A stretch of 13,676 nt of DNA from CAZUCE01 sp964619265 (GTDB taxonomy: Bacteria > Planctomycetota > UBA1135 > GCA-002686595). The notes under the pieces were generated by a model. The model had not been told where the DNA came from and did no database searches. It worked only from the letters and a program-made list of their open reading frames with translations. The stretch spans positions 1 to 13,676 of the forward strand of contig CAZUCE010000061.1 of the NCBI GenBank assembly GCA_964619265.1. Direction: 5' to 3'. Both the position numbers and the translations under genes were made by a program. Shown here piece by piece: positions 6,850 to 13,676 of this stretch (positions are counted from its first letter, which is position 1; every line of letters starts with the position of its first letter).

Positions 6850-6883
6850 GCTTTCGTTTCGGAGCGATTTGTCCCGAACTCGA

Positions 6884-7888
6884 TCAGGCGAACGTCGCGA
6901 ACCGTTCGCTCAGCCGCTCGATCATCCGGGCGTGGATCTTCGAAACACGTGACTCGGACAGGGCAAGATCCTCGCCGATTTCACGAAGGGGTTTGTCCTG
7001 CCAGTAGCGCAGATACAGCACGCGAAATTCTTGCTCGGTGAGGCTCTCGGCGATCATCGCCAGCAGCTCTTCATCGCCGATCCGTTCATCGGGAGTGATC
7101 CCTCGATCGTCCTCCACCGCATCCAGGGCGCGGGGCCACTTGGGCTGAGCCGAGGGCGGACCGACGGTCGAGCCGAGCCCCGGGAGTCCAACTCCAAACA
7201 GGTTCTGATACTCATCGGCCTCGACGCCGAGAGCCTGGGCGATCTCATCGTCGTGGGGTTCCCGGGCCAGGTCTCGACGGAGTTTTTCGACCACGCGCTT
7301 GCGCCGCTCAAAGCGCCTGCGAAACGGGCGCGGCAGCCAGTCCTGGGTCCGAAGTTCATCCAGCAAAGCGCCGCGGATACGAACTTCGGCGAATGCCTCG
7401 AACCGAATTCCGCGCTCTGGCTCGAAGCTGGCAATCGCCGAGATCAGGCCCAAATTACCCGCGTTTTCCAAGTCGGTTCGTTCGACGCTCTTGGGGAGCC
7501 GCGACGCGAGCCGTCCAGCGATCTCCTTCACCAAATCCTGATACGCGCAGACCAAACCGTTGCGTGCTGCTTCGCTGTCCTCGAGCACGTATTCCCTCCA
7601 AAGTACCCGTACCGATTCAGGCAGCTGCTCAATCCCCCGCGCGCGAACCTCGCGAAGCTCGGCTTCCGAAGCAGATGTCTCCGCGCGCGGTTGCGCGATG
7701 GGCCCCCGCACGTTCGCAAGCAGCGCCCGGAGCCGGCCGCGGCGACTCCCCTCGAGCAGCGCCGGCAACGTGACCGCGATGCTCGACGGTTGCTGGGTCG
7801 ACGTTCGTCGGCCGGCTTGGTCGAGCTTTGGCCCGCGACGGTCAGCCGACTCGCCTGACGAGGAAATCGCTGCGCGATCGGTCGTCAC
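6884..7888 (-). CDS. Sigma-70 family RNA polymerase sigma factor, FliA/WhiG type
   Basis: Alternative sigma factor that directs RNA polymerase to a specific promoter set. From the GTG at 7888 it has 334 residues. Region 2 (about 111-188) contains LVKEIAGRLASRLP, DLENAGNLGLISAIASFEPE and FAEVRIRGALLDELR-TQDWLPR, the hallmark run of the FliA/WhiG/SigB group. Region 3 (about 192-235) includes LAREPHDDEIAQALGV. Region 4 (about 280-328) includes LTEQEFRVLYLRYW and the helix-turn-helix IGEDLALSESRVSKIHARM. The roughly 90 residues before region 2 are Ser/Arg/Thr-rich and unrecognised; typical FliA proteins have only about 10-20 there. GGAAGG 6 nt before the GTG supports this start. The frame is open to another GTG at 8008 (374 residues) without a good ribosome site. 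No flagellar or anti-sigma gene is in view, so motility or another regulon cannot be told apart. Confidence 0.9.
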   Translation of the reverse strand: MTTDRAAISSSGESADRRGPKLDQAGRRTSTQQPSSIAVTLPALLEGSRRGRLRALLANVRGPIAQPRAETSASEAELREVRARGIEQLPESVRVLWREYVLEDSEAARNGLVCAYQDLVKEIAGRLASRLPKSVERTDLENAGNLGLISAIASFEPERGIRFEAFAEVRIRGALLDELRTQDWLPRPFRRRFERRKRVVEKLRRDLAREPHDDEIAQALGVEADEYQNLFGVGLPGLGSTVGPPSAQPKWPRALDAVEDDRGITPDERIGDEELLAMIAESLTEQEFRVLYLRYWQDKPLREIGEDLALSESRVSKIHARMIERLSERFATFA

Positions 7889-7894
7889 AGTCGG

Positions 7895-7900
7895 CCTTCC
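7895..7900 (-). promoter_or_regulatory. Ribosome-binding site for the sigma-factor gene
   Basis: GGAAGG on the minus strand, 6 nt before the GTG at 7888. It is the best-spaced site near any candidate start and the reason this start is preferred over the GTG at 8008. Confidence 0.45.
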
Positions 7901-8014
7901 GGGCGTGGGTCGGGGAAGCGGATCATGCGTGTCCGTAGAAGAAGTTGTGGCAGGTAGGCCGAGTACACGGCGCGAATGCGTCGCGCAGCGGACTCTTCCT
8001 TTCGTCACACGTTG

Positions 8015-8045
8015 ACGTTAGGCGTACCCCCGATGCAAGCGTCAA
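8015..8045 (-). promoter_or_regulatory. Weak candidate promoter of the sigma-factor gene
   Basis: On the minus strand TTGACG (8040-8045) is followed after 19 nt by TAACGT (8015-8020). This resembles a housekeeping promoter with an overlong spacer. Transcription would begin near 8008, which would exclude the upstream GTG start and agree with the GTG at 7888. Speculative. Confidence 0.2.
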
Positions 8046-8090
8046 ATCCCAAGCTCGGGAAGCACCGCGCCAGCTAGCAACCCTCTCGAG

Positions 8091-8128
8091 CGTGTTCGCG
8101 CGCGCGCGAACGCGCATCCGCGCGCGTT
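8091..8128. repeat. (CG)6 palindrome and overlapping alternative hairpin
   Basis: Positions 8094-8111 are an 18-bp perfect palindrome centred on twelve alternating C and G bases (8097-8108). With one G-T pair it extends to 8091-8114. AACGCGC (8109-8115) also pairs with GCGCGTT (8122-8128), so two hairpins compete for the same bases. It lies between ybeY and the sigma-factor gene. Alternating CG tracts favour Z-DNA under negative supercoiling (established); any regulatory role here is inference. Confidence 0.6.
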
Positions 8129-8254
8129 GCATTCGATCTTGCGGACCGAGCGGTCTACAGGGATCCAGGGCACAAAATCCGCCGTCTTTGGCATGCGACG
8201 CAGCTTCTTCCCCCCTGCACGAACAAACTCACACCCAAACAGAGCCCGCGTCCG

Positions 8255-8761
8255 TCAGCGTTCACCATCCTGCGGGTCATGCTCTAGCTCGCCATCTTCC
8301 AGCTCGTGTGTCCCCCCCTCGGCCCGGTAGCCGAGGGCGAGCAGGACTTGACGTTCCGCCTCTCGCATGCGCTCGCGCGCGGCGGGCTCCAGATCGTCAT
8401 ACCCGACCAGGTGCAGCGTTCCATGCACCGCGTAAAGGGCCATTTCACGCCCGAGAGCTAGCCCGCGCCTGCGCGCGACCGCCCGCGCCCGGTCCAGGCT
8501 GAGGACGACCTCCCCCGCCGGGCCGTCCAAATCATCGGACAGGTCGAAGCTCATCACGTCGGTTTCGCTGGGATCGCCCAAGTAGCGCTCGTGCAGCTCA
8601 GCCAGGGCCGCGTCCGACACCACCGCGATGCTGAGCTCGAAACGATCCGCGCCTGCGTGGGCTAGCGCAGCCCGCGCGGCCCGCTCCAGCCCGCCTGCGT
8701 CGAGCCCGGGTTCGCCCGGCTCTACCCGAACGCCGTCGAACACAACGCTCACCCGGATCAT
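8255..8761 (-). CDS. ybeY: Endoribonuclease/rRNA maturation factor YbeY
   Basis: Metal-dependent RNase of the UPF0054 family that takes part in 16S rRNA 3'-end maturation and ribosome quality control in the cytoplasm. The 168-residue product carries ETDVMSFD (66-73), GEVVLSLDRA (83-92) and the metal-site helix HGTLHLVGYDD (113-123). The family motif is H-x3-H-x5-H; here His113 and His117 are present but the third position is Asp123. Asp can bind metal, so activity is not excluded. The C-terminal 20 residues are acidic and low-complexity. Its ATG overlaps the phoH stop codon as ATGA, which implies translational coupling and matches the widespread phoH-ybeY pairing. The gap to the next gene (246 bp) suggests the operon may end here, though no clear terminator is seen. 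Confidence 0.95.
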   Translation of the reverse strand: MIRVSVVFDGVRVEPGEPGLDAGGLERAARAALAHAGADRFELSIAVVSDAALAELHERYLGDPSETDVMSFDLSDDLDGPAGEVVLSLDRARAVARRRGLALGREMALYAVHGTLHLVGYDDLEPAARERMREAERQVLLALGYRAEGGTHELEDGELEHDPQDGER

Positions 8762-9870
8762 CCCGAGCTGCGTTCTGCGGATTCACCGTCCGCCCCGGCT
8801 CCTTCGCGACCGGAACCATCTCGGGAGGGCCCTTCGTAGGCGCGAACGATCTGCTCCACCAACGGGTGACGCACGATGTCCTTTCCCGAAAACTCGACCA
8901 CCGAAACACCCGCGAAGCCGCGCAGCCTGCGCACCGCATCGGAAAGGCCACTGGTCTTGCCCGACTCCAGATCGGTTTGACTCGGATCGCCCGTGACGAC
9001 CATCTTGGATCCCTCACCCAGTCGCGTCAGGAACATCTTCATCTGTGAGACCGTCGTGTTCTGGGCCTCGTCGAGCAAAACGAACGCCGACGCCAGGGTG
9101 CGCCCGCGCATGTAGGCGAGCGGCGCCACTTCCAGGACGCCGGTTTCCTCCAGTCGCTGCACCTCCTCGAAGCTGAGCAGGTCGTACAACGCGTCATAGA
9201 CCGGACGCATGTAGGGGTCGAGCTTGGCTTGCAGGTCGCCGGGCAAGAAGCCGAGCCGCTCGCCGGCTTCGACCACCGGGCGGGTGACGATCAGGCGCCG
9301 CGCCTGGCCCGAGCGCAGGGCGTGGACCGCGGCGGCCGCGGCGAGATAGGTCTTACCGGTTCCGGCGGCTCCCAGCCCAAAGGCCAGGTGACTCTGCTCC
9401 ATCGCCTCAAGATAGCGACGCTGGTTCTGGGATCGCGGTTGGACGGCGCGCGGGCGCAAGCCGCGGGCAAGCTGGGAACCGGCCGCGGACACCGGGTTCC
9501 GGCGCCAGGGAGCGGAACTGCTCGGCTCGTCCTCACGCCCTCCACCGGACGCCCGTGAACCCACTCGCGAGCCGCGGCCCTCGCGGGACGCCTGACCGCC
9601 GGGCTGCAGGCTGCCTTCCAGCAAGATCTCCTCGATCTCCCGCGGCTGAAGCTCACGCCCTTTGCGGTGCTTGCCGAGCAAATGCTCGATCCGCGTTCGC
9701 GCTACTTCGACATCCTTCTCTTTTCCGCGAATCTGAAGGTTGCCGCTGCGCGTGAACAGCTCGATGTCGAGGCTTTGACGCAGCAGCTTGGCGTGACGAT
9801 CGTAGGGCCCAAGGACCAAGATCGCCTCATCGTGAGAGCGCAGCGGGAGAGTGGCTTCGGCGTCGGTCAA
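8758..9870 (-). CDS. PhoH family ATPase (PhoH-like/YbeZ)
   Basis: Cytoplasmic nucleoside-triphosphatase of the PhoH family, usually encoded next to ybeY and linked to RNA metabolism; its precise role is unsettled even in model organisms. The 370-residue product has an N-terminal KH-like segment (about 1-85, ILVLGPYDRHAKLLRQ), a Gly/Ser/Arg-rich linker (about 88-140), then the ATPase: QNQRRYLEAM (148-157), Walker A GAAGTGKT (167-174), VTRPVVEAGERLGFLPGD (195-212), Walker B VLLDEAQN (264-271) and MVVTGDPSQTDL. The start is a TTG at 9870. The frame is closed by a stop at 9883-9885, no ATG or GTG lies between, and the family N-terminus begins at once, so the rare start codon is well supported although no Shine-Dalgarno is obvious. 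It lies 75 bp after cdsA and overlaps ybeY by 4 bp. Confidence 0.95.
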   Translation of the reverse strand: MTDAEATLPLRSHDEAILVLGPYDRHAKLLRQSLDIELFTRSGNLQIRGKEKDVEVARTRIEHLLGKHRKGRELQPREIEEILLEGSLQPGGQASREGRGSRVGSRASGGGREDEPSSSAPWRRNPVSAAGSQLARGLRPRAVQPRSQNQRRYLEAMEQSHLAFGLGAAGTGKTYLAAAAAVHALRSGQARRLIVTRPVVEAGERLGFLPGDLQAKLDPYMRPVYDALYDLLSFEEVQRLEETGVLEVAPLAYMRGRTLASAFVLLDEAQNTTVSQMKMFLTRLGEGSKMVVTGDPSQTDLESGKTSGLSDAVRRLRGFAGVSVVEFSGKDIVRHPLVEQIVRAYEGPSRDGSGREGAGADGESAERSSG

Positions 9871-9945
9871 GTGAAGCGGTTGCTAGGGAGTGAATAGTCC
9901 AGCCCGAGTCCGGCCAAGATGGCCAGGTCGGGATTGCAGATCAGG

Positions 9946-10869
9946 TTAGCCAAACAGGAGCGGCGCAAGAATCAGGAGGGTCGGCACGGTCAACAGCAAG
10001 CTGTCGACCACGTCAAGCGCGCCTCCACTCGGCCCGAACAGGGTGCCGGAGTCCTTGATTGCCGCGCGCCGCTTGAACCAGCTTTCCAACAAGTCGCCGG
10101 CCTGGGCCGTCAGGTTGAGCGCCGCGCCCAGGGCGAGCGCGGGCAGCACCGCTAGCTCAAGCAACCCCACCACGGTTAGAAACCAGGCCATGAACAGGGA
10201 GCCGGCCAAGGAGGCTGTACAGCCCTCGGTCGTCTTGCCGGGCGAAAGCTTGGGAAAGGGATGGCTCCGGCCAAAAGCGTTGCCGCCGTAGTAGCCGGTC
10301 ACGTCGCCAAATTTGCTGAGTACGACCAGCGACACCAGCCCGGGCGCACCGAGCGAGTCCCAAACCAGCACCAGCGAAACCAGCGGCGGCACGGACCAAA
10401 CGGCGGCTCCGAAAACCAGTCCGCGCCACGGGCGCCGCGAAAACAGCATGGCCGCGGCCAACGCGCTCATTTGCACCAGCCCAAACAGCGCCAGGGCGCG
10501 CCAGGATTCATCGGCCGCGGGCCCGCCAAAGAACGCCAGCTCGTTGTGCCGAACGGCCGCCAGCACCACGGTCGCGAGAACCACGGCGCCGAGTAAGGGA
10601 ACTCGGGCAAGCGACCCCGATTCGGCTTCGGGGTCGACACTCAGAATGCGATCAACGAGGCGAGCCGCCTCGCCCGCGGAAAACCAGGCCAAGAGCGCAC
10701 CGATGCCGAGCACCAGCGAGCTGGACCGGGTTGCGTGGGCGATCCACAAAAGCACCGCGACCGCTGCGGCCAAGCCGAGACCGACGCCGGTCCGCTCGAG
10801 GATCTTGCTCGCGCGGGACCTCGGCTGTTCGGACTCGCTCGAGTCCATCATCGGGAGGTTGCTCTCCAT
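9946..10869 (-). CDS. cdsA: Phosphatidate cytidylyltransferase (CDP-diacylglycerol synthase)
   Basis: Integral inner-membrane enzyme that makes CDP-diacylglycerol from phosphatidate and CTP, the branch point to all phospholipids. The 307-residue product shows about seven to eight hydrophobic stretches (near 28-45, 51-65, 90-106, 126-143, 150-170, 176-188, 216-252, 289-305). It has the family block SKFGDVTGYYGGNAFGRS-HPFPKLSPGKTTEG (185-216). The C-terminal signature is SWFKRRAAIKDSG-TLFGPSGGALDVVDSLL (263-292). Against the usual KR-x4-KD...PGHGG-x-LDR-x-D pattern, Lys272-Asp273 and both later Asp (286, 289) are kept, but His is replaced by Ser281 and Arg by Val287. The ATG at 10869 is chosen because it lies 28 bp after the uppS stop; the open frame further upstream only shadows uppS. 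The uppS-cdsA order is a standard one; dxr and rseP, which often follow, are absent. Confidence 0.93.
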   Translation of the reverse strand: MESNLPMMDSSESEQPRSRASKILERTGVGLGLAAAVAVLLWIAHATRSSSLVLGIGALLAWFSAGEAARLVDRILSVDPEAESGSLARVPLLGAVVLATVVLAAVRHNELAFFGGPAADESWRALALFGLVQMSALAAAMLFSRRPWRGLVFGAAVWSVPPLVSLVLVWDSLGAPGLVSLVVLSKFGDVTGYYGGNAFGRSHPFPKLSPGKTTEGCTASLAGSLFMAWFLTVVGLLELAVLPALALGAALNLTAQAGDLLESWFKRRAAIKDSGTLFGPSGGALDVVDSLLLTVPTLLILAPLLFG

Positions 10870-10897
10870 CGCGCGAGCTGACTCAATCCCGAAAGAC

Positions 10898-11716
<819 letters not shown>

Positions 11717-11965
11717 CGGGCTGGTCACGTAGGGAGGGCGGCTAGCGCCAAGCGGGCAGGATACGCCCTTCGGCCGCTTCACGCGAAGGACGAGCGGGCA
11801 GGTCGAGGCCACAGATCGAGACCGCAGGTCGAGGCCGGGCCCGGGGCCTCCCGCGCCCAATCCAGTTCCGAGGGTCCGAACGCAGATCGCCCGGCAGCCC
11901 GCTGGCCCGGCCCGCTGGACACCGGCGGCGCGAGAAAGCAGCTAGGTGGGGGCAACCGAGCCCGG
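11717..11965. other. 249-bp gap between purA and uppS with short repeats
   Basis: No gene is supported here. The sequence is very GC-rich and contains a 13-bp direct repeat GCAGGTCGAGGCC (11798-11810 and 11824-11836). It probably holds the promoter or leader of uppS, but no clear promoter or terminator can be named. Confidence 0.5.
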
Positions 11966-13252
11966 CTAGCGGGCCATTCGGTCGATGACCTGCTCGCGGC
12001 CGGGGCCCACCGAGAGCATCACGAGCGGCACGCCTAGCCGCTTCTCGAGCCATTCCACGTAGGCCCGAGCCGCAGCGGGCAGCTCTTCGAACGTGCGAGC
12101 GCCGGTGATGTCTTCGTTCCAGCCCTCGAGCTCGGTGACTTCGACTTCGACACCGTCCAGGGAGGCCATTTCGGCCGGAAAGCGCTCGACCCGTCGACCA
12201 TCGATCCGGTACGCGACCCCGACGCCGATGCGCCCGAAGCCCGACAAGACGTCGAGATTGGTGAGCACCAGGCCATCTGCTCCGTTCCACTCAAGGGCGT
12301 ACCCGAGAGCGACCGCGTCCAGCCAGCCGCAGCGCCGGGGTCGACCGGTGGTCGCCCCGTACTCGTGGCCCAGCTCGCGGATCCGCTCGCCGACCTCTCC
12401 GTGCTGTTCGGTCGGGAAGGGTCCCTCGCCAACTCGCGTGCAGTAGGCCTTGGCGATTCCCCAAGCCCGGTCCAGGTGGCGAGCGGGAAACCCGACGCCA
12501 GCGGGGATGCCGTTCACGGCCGTCGAAGACGAAGTCACGAACGGATAAGTCCCGTGGTCCAGGTCCAGCATCGCACCCTGGGCAGCCTCGAACAGAACGC
12601 GCTCGCCGTTTGCGTAGGCATCGCGGACCTCGGCGCCGGTGTCGCACACGAACGGCGCCAGCTCATCGCGCAGCGCGCTGTAGCGATCGAGTTGCGCTTT
12701 TACATCGAGGGGAGCTTCCCCACCGAGCGCGGCCCGGATTTCGTTCTTCTCCACCAGCGCCGGCGTCAATCGCGACTCGAAGCGGGCCGCGTCCAACAGA
12801 TCGCCCATGCGCAAGCCTGAGCGGGAGGCCTTGTCCGCATAAGCCGGACCGATGCCGCGACCGGTGGTTCCGATTTTGGCCTCCCCGCGCAGCTTCTCCG
12901 CCAACAGGTCGAAGCCCTTGTGATGGTCCAAGATCAGGTGCGCGCGCGCCGAGACCCTCAGGTTGGCCGGCTCGATCGAAACGCCGCGCTCGCGTAGCTC
13001 GCGGATCTCGTCCAGGAGCTGAAAAGGATCCACCGCGACTCCCCCGGCGATGACGTTGCGCTTGCCCTCGTGCAGAACTCCCGAGGGGATCAGGTGCAGC
13101 ACGTACTTTTCACCGCCCGCGACGACCGTATGGCCCGCGTTGGCGCCGCCTTGGTAGCGAACGACCACATCGAAATCGGGAGCGAGCCCGTCGATAATCT
13201 TCCCCTTGCCTTCATCGCCCCATTGGGCACCGAATAGACAGAGCGAAGGCAT
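11966..13252 (-). CDS. purA: Adenylosuccinate synthetase
   Basis: Cytoplasmic GTP-dependent ligase joining IMP and aspartate to adenylosuccinate, the first step from IMP to AMP. The 428-residue product is full length. Seen: FGAQWGDEGKGKIID (7-21) with catalytic Asp13; GGANAGHTVV (35-44) with His41; KIGTTGRGIGPAYADKASR (126-144); QGAMLDLDHGTYPFVTSS (225-242); TRVGEGPFPTE (272-282); the IMP/aspartate loop TTGRPRRCGWLD (301-312); and WNEDI (378-382). The start ATG gives the normal N-terminus MPSLCLFGAQWGDEGKG; no Shine-Dalgarno is evident. All catalytic residues are present. It lies downstream of the hydantoinase B gene with 169 bp between, and 249 bp before uppS, so it may be its own transcription unit. 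Confidence 0.98.
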   Translation of the reverse strand: MPSLCLFGAQWGDEGKGKIIDGLAPDFDVVVRYQGGANAGHTVVAGGEKYVLHLIPSGVLHEGKRNVIAGGVAVDPFQLLDEIRELRERGVSIEPANLRVSARAHLILDHHKGFDLLAEKLRGEAKIGTTGRGIGPAYADKASRSGLRMGDLLDAARFESRLTPALVEKNEIRAALGGEAPLDVKAQLDRYSALRDELAPFVCDTGAEVRDAYANGERVLFEAAQGAMLDLDHGTYPFVTSSSTAVNGIPAGVGFPARHLDRAWGIAKAYCTRVGEGPFPTEQHGEVGERIRELGHEYGATTGRPRRCGWLDAVALGYALEWNGADGLVLTNLDVLSGFGRIGVGVAYRIDGRRVERFPAEMASLDGVEVEVTELEGWNEDITGARTFEELPAAARAYVEWLEKRLGVPLVMLSVGPGREQVIDRMAR

Positions 13253-13357
13253 GGGTTTGGCGTGGCGGGGGCTGCGGCGAAGCGGAACCGGAAGAGCATA
13301 GGCGCGCGGAGCCCGGTCACCTCCAGCGGATCGCAGTTCGTTTGCTCCGAAATTGTC

Positions 13358-13374
13358 CCGGCCCCCAAGGCCGG
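13358..13374 (-). terminator. GC-rich hairpin in the gap before purA
   Basis: On the minus strand CCGGCC pairs with GGCCGG around a 5-nt loop and is followed by GACAATTT. It may help end the hydantoinase transcript or form part of the purA leader. The T-run is too poor to be sure. Confidence 0.25.
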
Positions 13375-13403
13375 CCTGCCCGGGAGCTCACCCGCGCAAC
13401 CAC

Positions 13404-13421
13404 CTCGCGGATCAACGCGAG
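13404..13421 (-). terminator. Hairpin abutting the hydantoinase B stop codon
   Basis: On the minus strand, directly after the TGA, CTCGCG pairs perfectly with CGCGAG around a 6-nt loop. There is no U-run. It is a possible transcript-end structure for the partial gene. Confidence 0.3.
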
Positions 13422-13676
13422 TCAGGCGAGCCCGTGACCGCCGCCGCCCGGGGTGTCCAAGCGAAGCTCGGCCCCCGCCGGAAGCGAACGGCTCTCGGAG
13501 GGCTCCAGCGGACTCCAAGCCGAGTCGCTTGAAGTCCGCGAGCGGGCCCCGCCTGGCTGACCAGCCAGCCCGCCGGCGAGCCCCCACGGCCCCCGCCTGG
13601 TTCGCCCGGACAGCCAGGCAACCCGCGTACCGCGCTCAAAGCGCAGATGCTTGAATTGGCCCTCGCCCCCGTGGCG
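13422..13676 (-). CDS. Hydantoinase B/oxoprolinase family protein, C-terminal fragment (cut by window edge)
   Basis: An open frame enters from the right edge and ends at TGA 13422-13424, giving 84 residues with no start inside the window. The fragment reads GGEGQF near its beginning, then RRGPWGLAGGLAGQPGGARS, then ELRLDTPGGGGHG just before the stop. This matches the C-terminal end of HyuB and of the C-terminal domain of 5-oxoprolinases: a GG-x-G segment, an R-x3-PWGLAGG-x-PG segment, a spacer, and a closing TPGGGG-x-G. Family members hydrolyse the ring of hydantoins or 5-oxoproline with ATP, usually as a HyuA/HyuB pair or a fusion. The fragment cannot say whether this is a separate HyuB or a fused protein, nor its substrate. 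It is followed on the same strand by purA after 169 bp. Confidence 0.82.
   Translation of the reverse strand, partial: RHGGEGQFKHLRFERGTRVAWLSGRTRRGPWGLAGGLAGQPGGARSRTSSDSAWSPLEPSESRSLPAGAELRLDTPGGGGHGLA

Larger units (their letters stand above)
6237..6883. other. 647-bp non-coding stretch with several hairpins
   Basis: No gene here can be supported on either strand. The open frames are low-complexity (rich in Arg, Ser, Pro) and have no recognisable domain. The region holds the leader hairpin at 6254-6269, two GC-rich hairpins with plus-strand T-rich tails (6374-6407 and 6576-6601), a short direct repeat ACACGAAA (around 6549-6566), and a nested inverted repeat at 6802-6849 just past the sigma-factor gene. 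By eye the middle part (about 6480-6610) is richer in A than the flanking genes. It probably holds the promoter and leader of the NifU-like gene and the 3' end of the sigma-factor transcript; an unannotated small RNA is possible. Confidence 0.6.

Noticed and set aside
7031..7858. A 275-codon plus-strand frame opposite the sigma factor
   Set aside because: Antisense shadow; no domain recognised, and the sigma-factor motifs on the other strand are unmistakable.

Overview
This is a GC-rich window (estimated by eye in the mid-60s percent G+C, not computed) from what looks like a Gram-negative chromosome. KdsA makes KDO for the lipopolysaccharide core, which points to an outer membrane. Most of the gene content is housekeeping: ValS, PurA, UppS, CdsA, YbeY, PhoH. 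A Myxococcota- or Deltaproteobacteria-like lineage would fit, but nothing seen here fixes the taxon.

Layout. Positions 1-130 are one T-shaped palindrome: two perfect 46-bp arms around two 8-bp/3-nt hairpins. It is followed by a degenerate direct repeat and then by the 3' end of valS (minus). Upstream of valS, on the same strand, is an RmlD-like SDR gene. That gene diverges from a plus-strand pair, a diacylglycerol/sphingosine-kinase-family lipid kinase and a metal-dependent kdsA. kdsA converges on a small minus-strand NifU/IscU-like scaffold gene. A 647-bp stretch with hairpins but no credible gene follows. Next is a minus-strand FliA/WhiG-type sigma factor with a long disordered N-terminus. 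The right half is one minus-strand run, read from the right edge leftwards: the C-terminal end of a hydantoinase B/oxoprolinase gene cut by the window edge, purA, uppS, cdsA, phoH and ybeY. phoH and ybeY overlap as ATGA.

Functionally the genes lean towards envelope and translation. UppS makes the undecaprenyl carrier, CdsA makes CDP-diacylglycerol, KdsA makes KDO-8-phosphate, the lipid kinase acts on diacylglycerol-like lipids, and the SDR probably works on nucleotide sugars. ValS, YbeY and PhoH serve translation and RNA maturation. PurA, the NifU-like protein and the sigma factor are not obviously tied to these.

The points most worth a second look are the T-shaped palindrome beside valS, whose architecture resembles parvoviral terminal repeats; the NifU-like protein lacking the third canonical cysteine; the YbeY with Asp at the third metal-ligand position; and the orphan sigma factor flanked by structured non-coding DNA. 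No mobile-element gene, CRISPR array, rRNA or tRNA was found.
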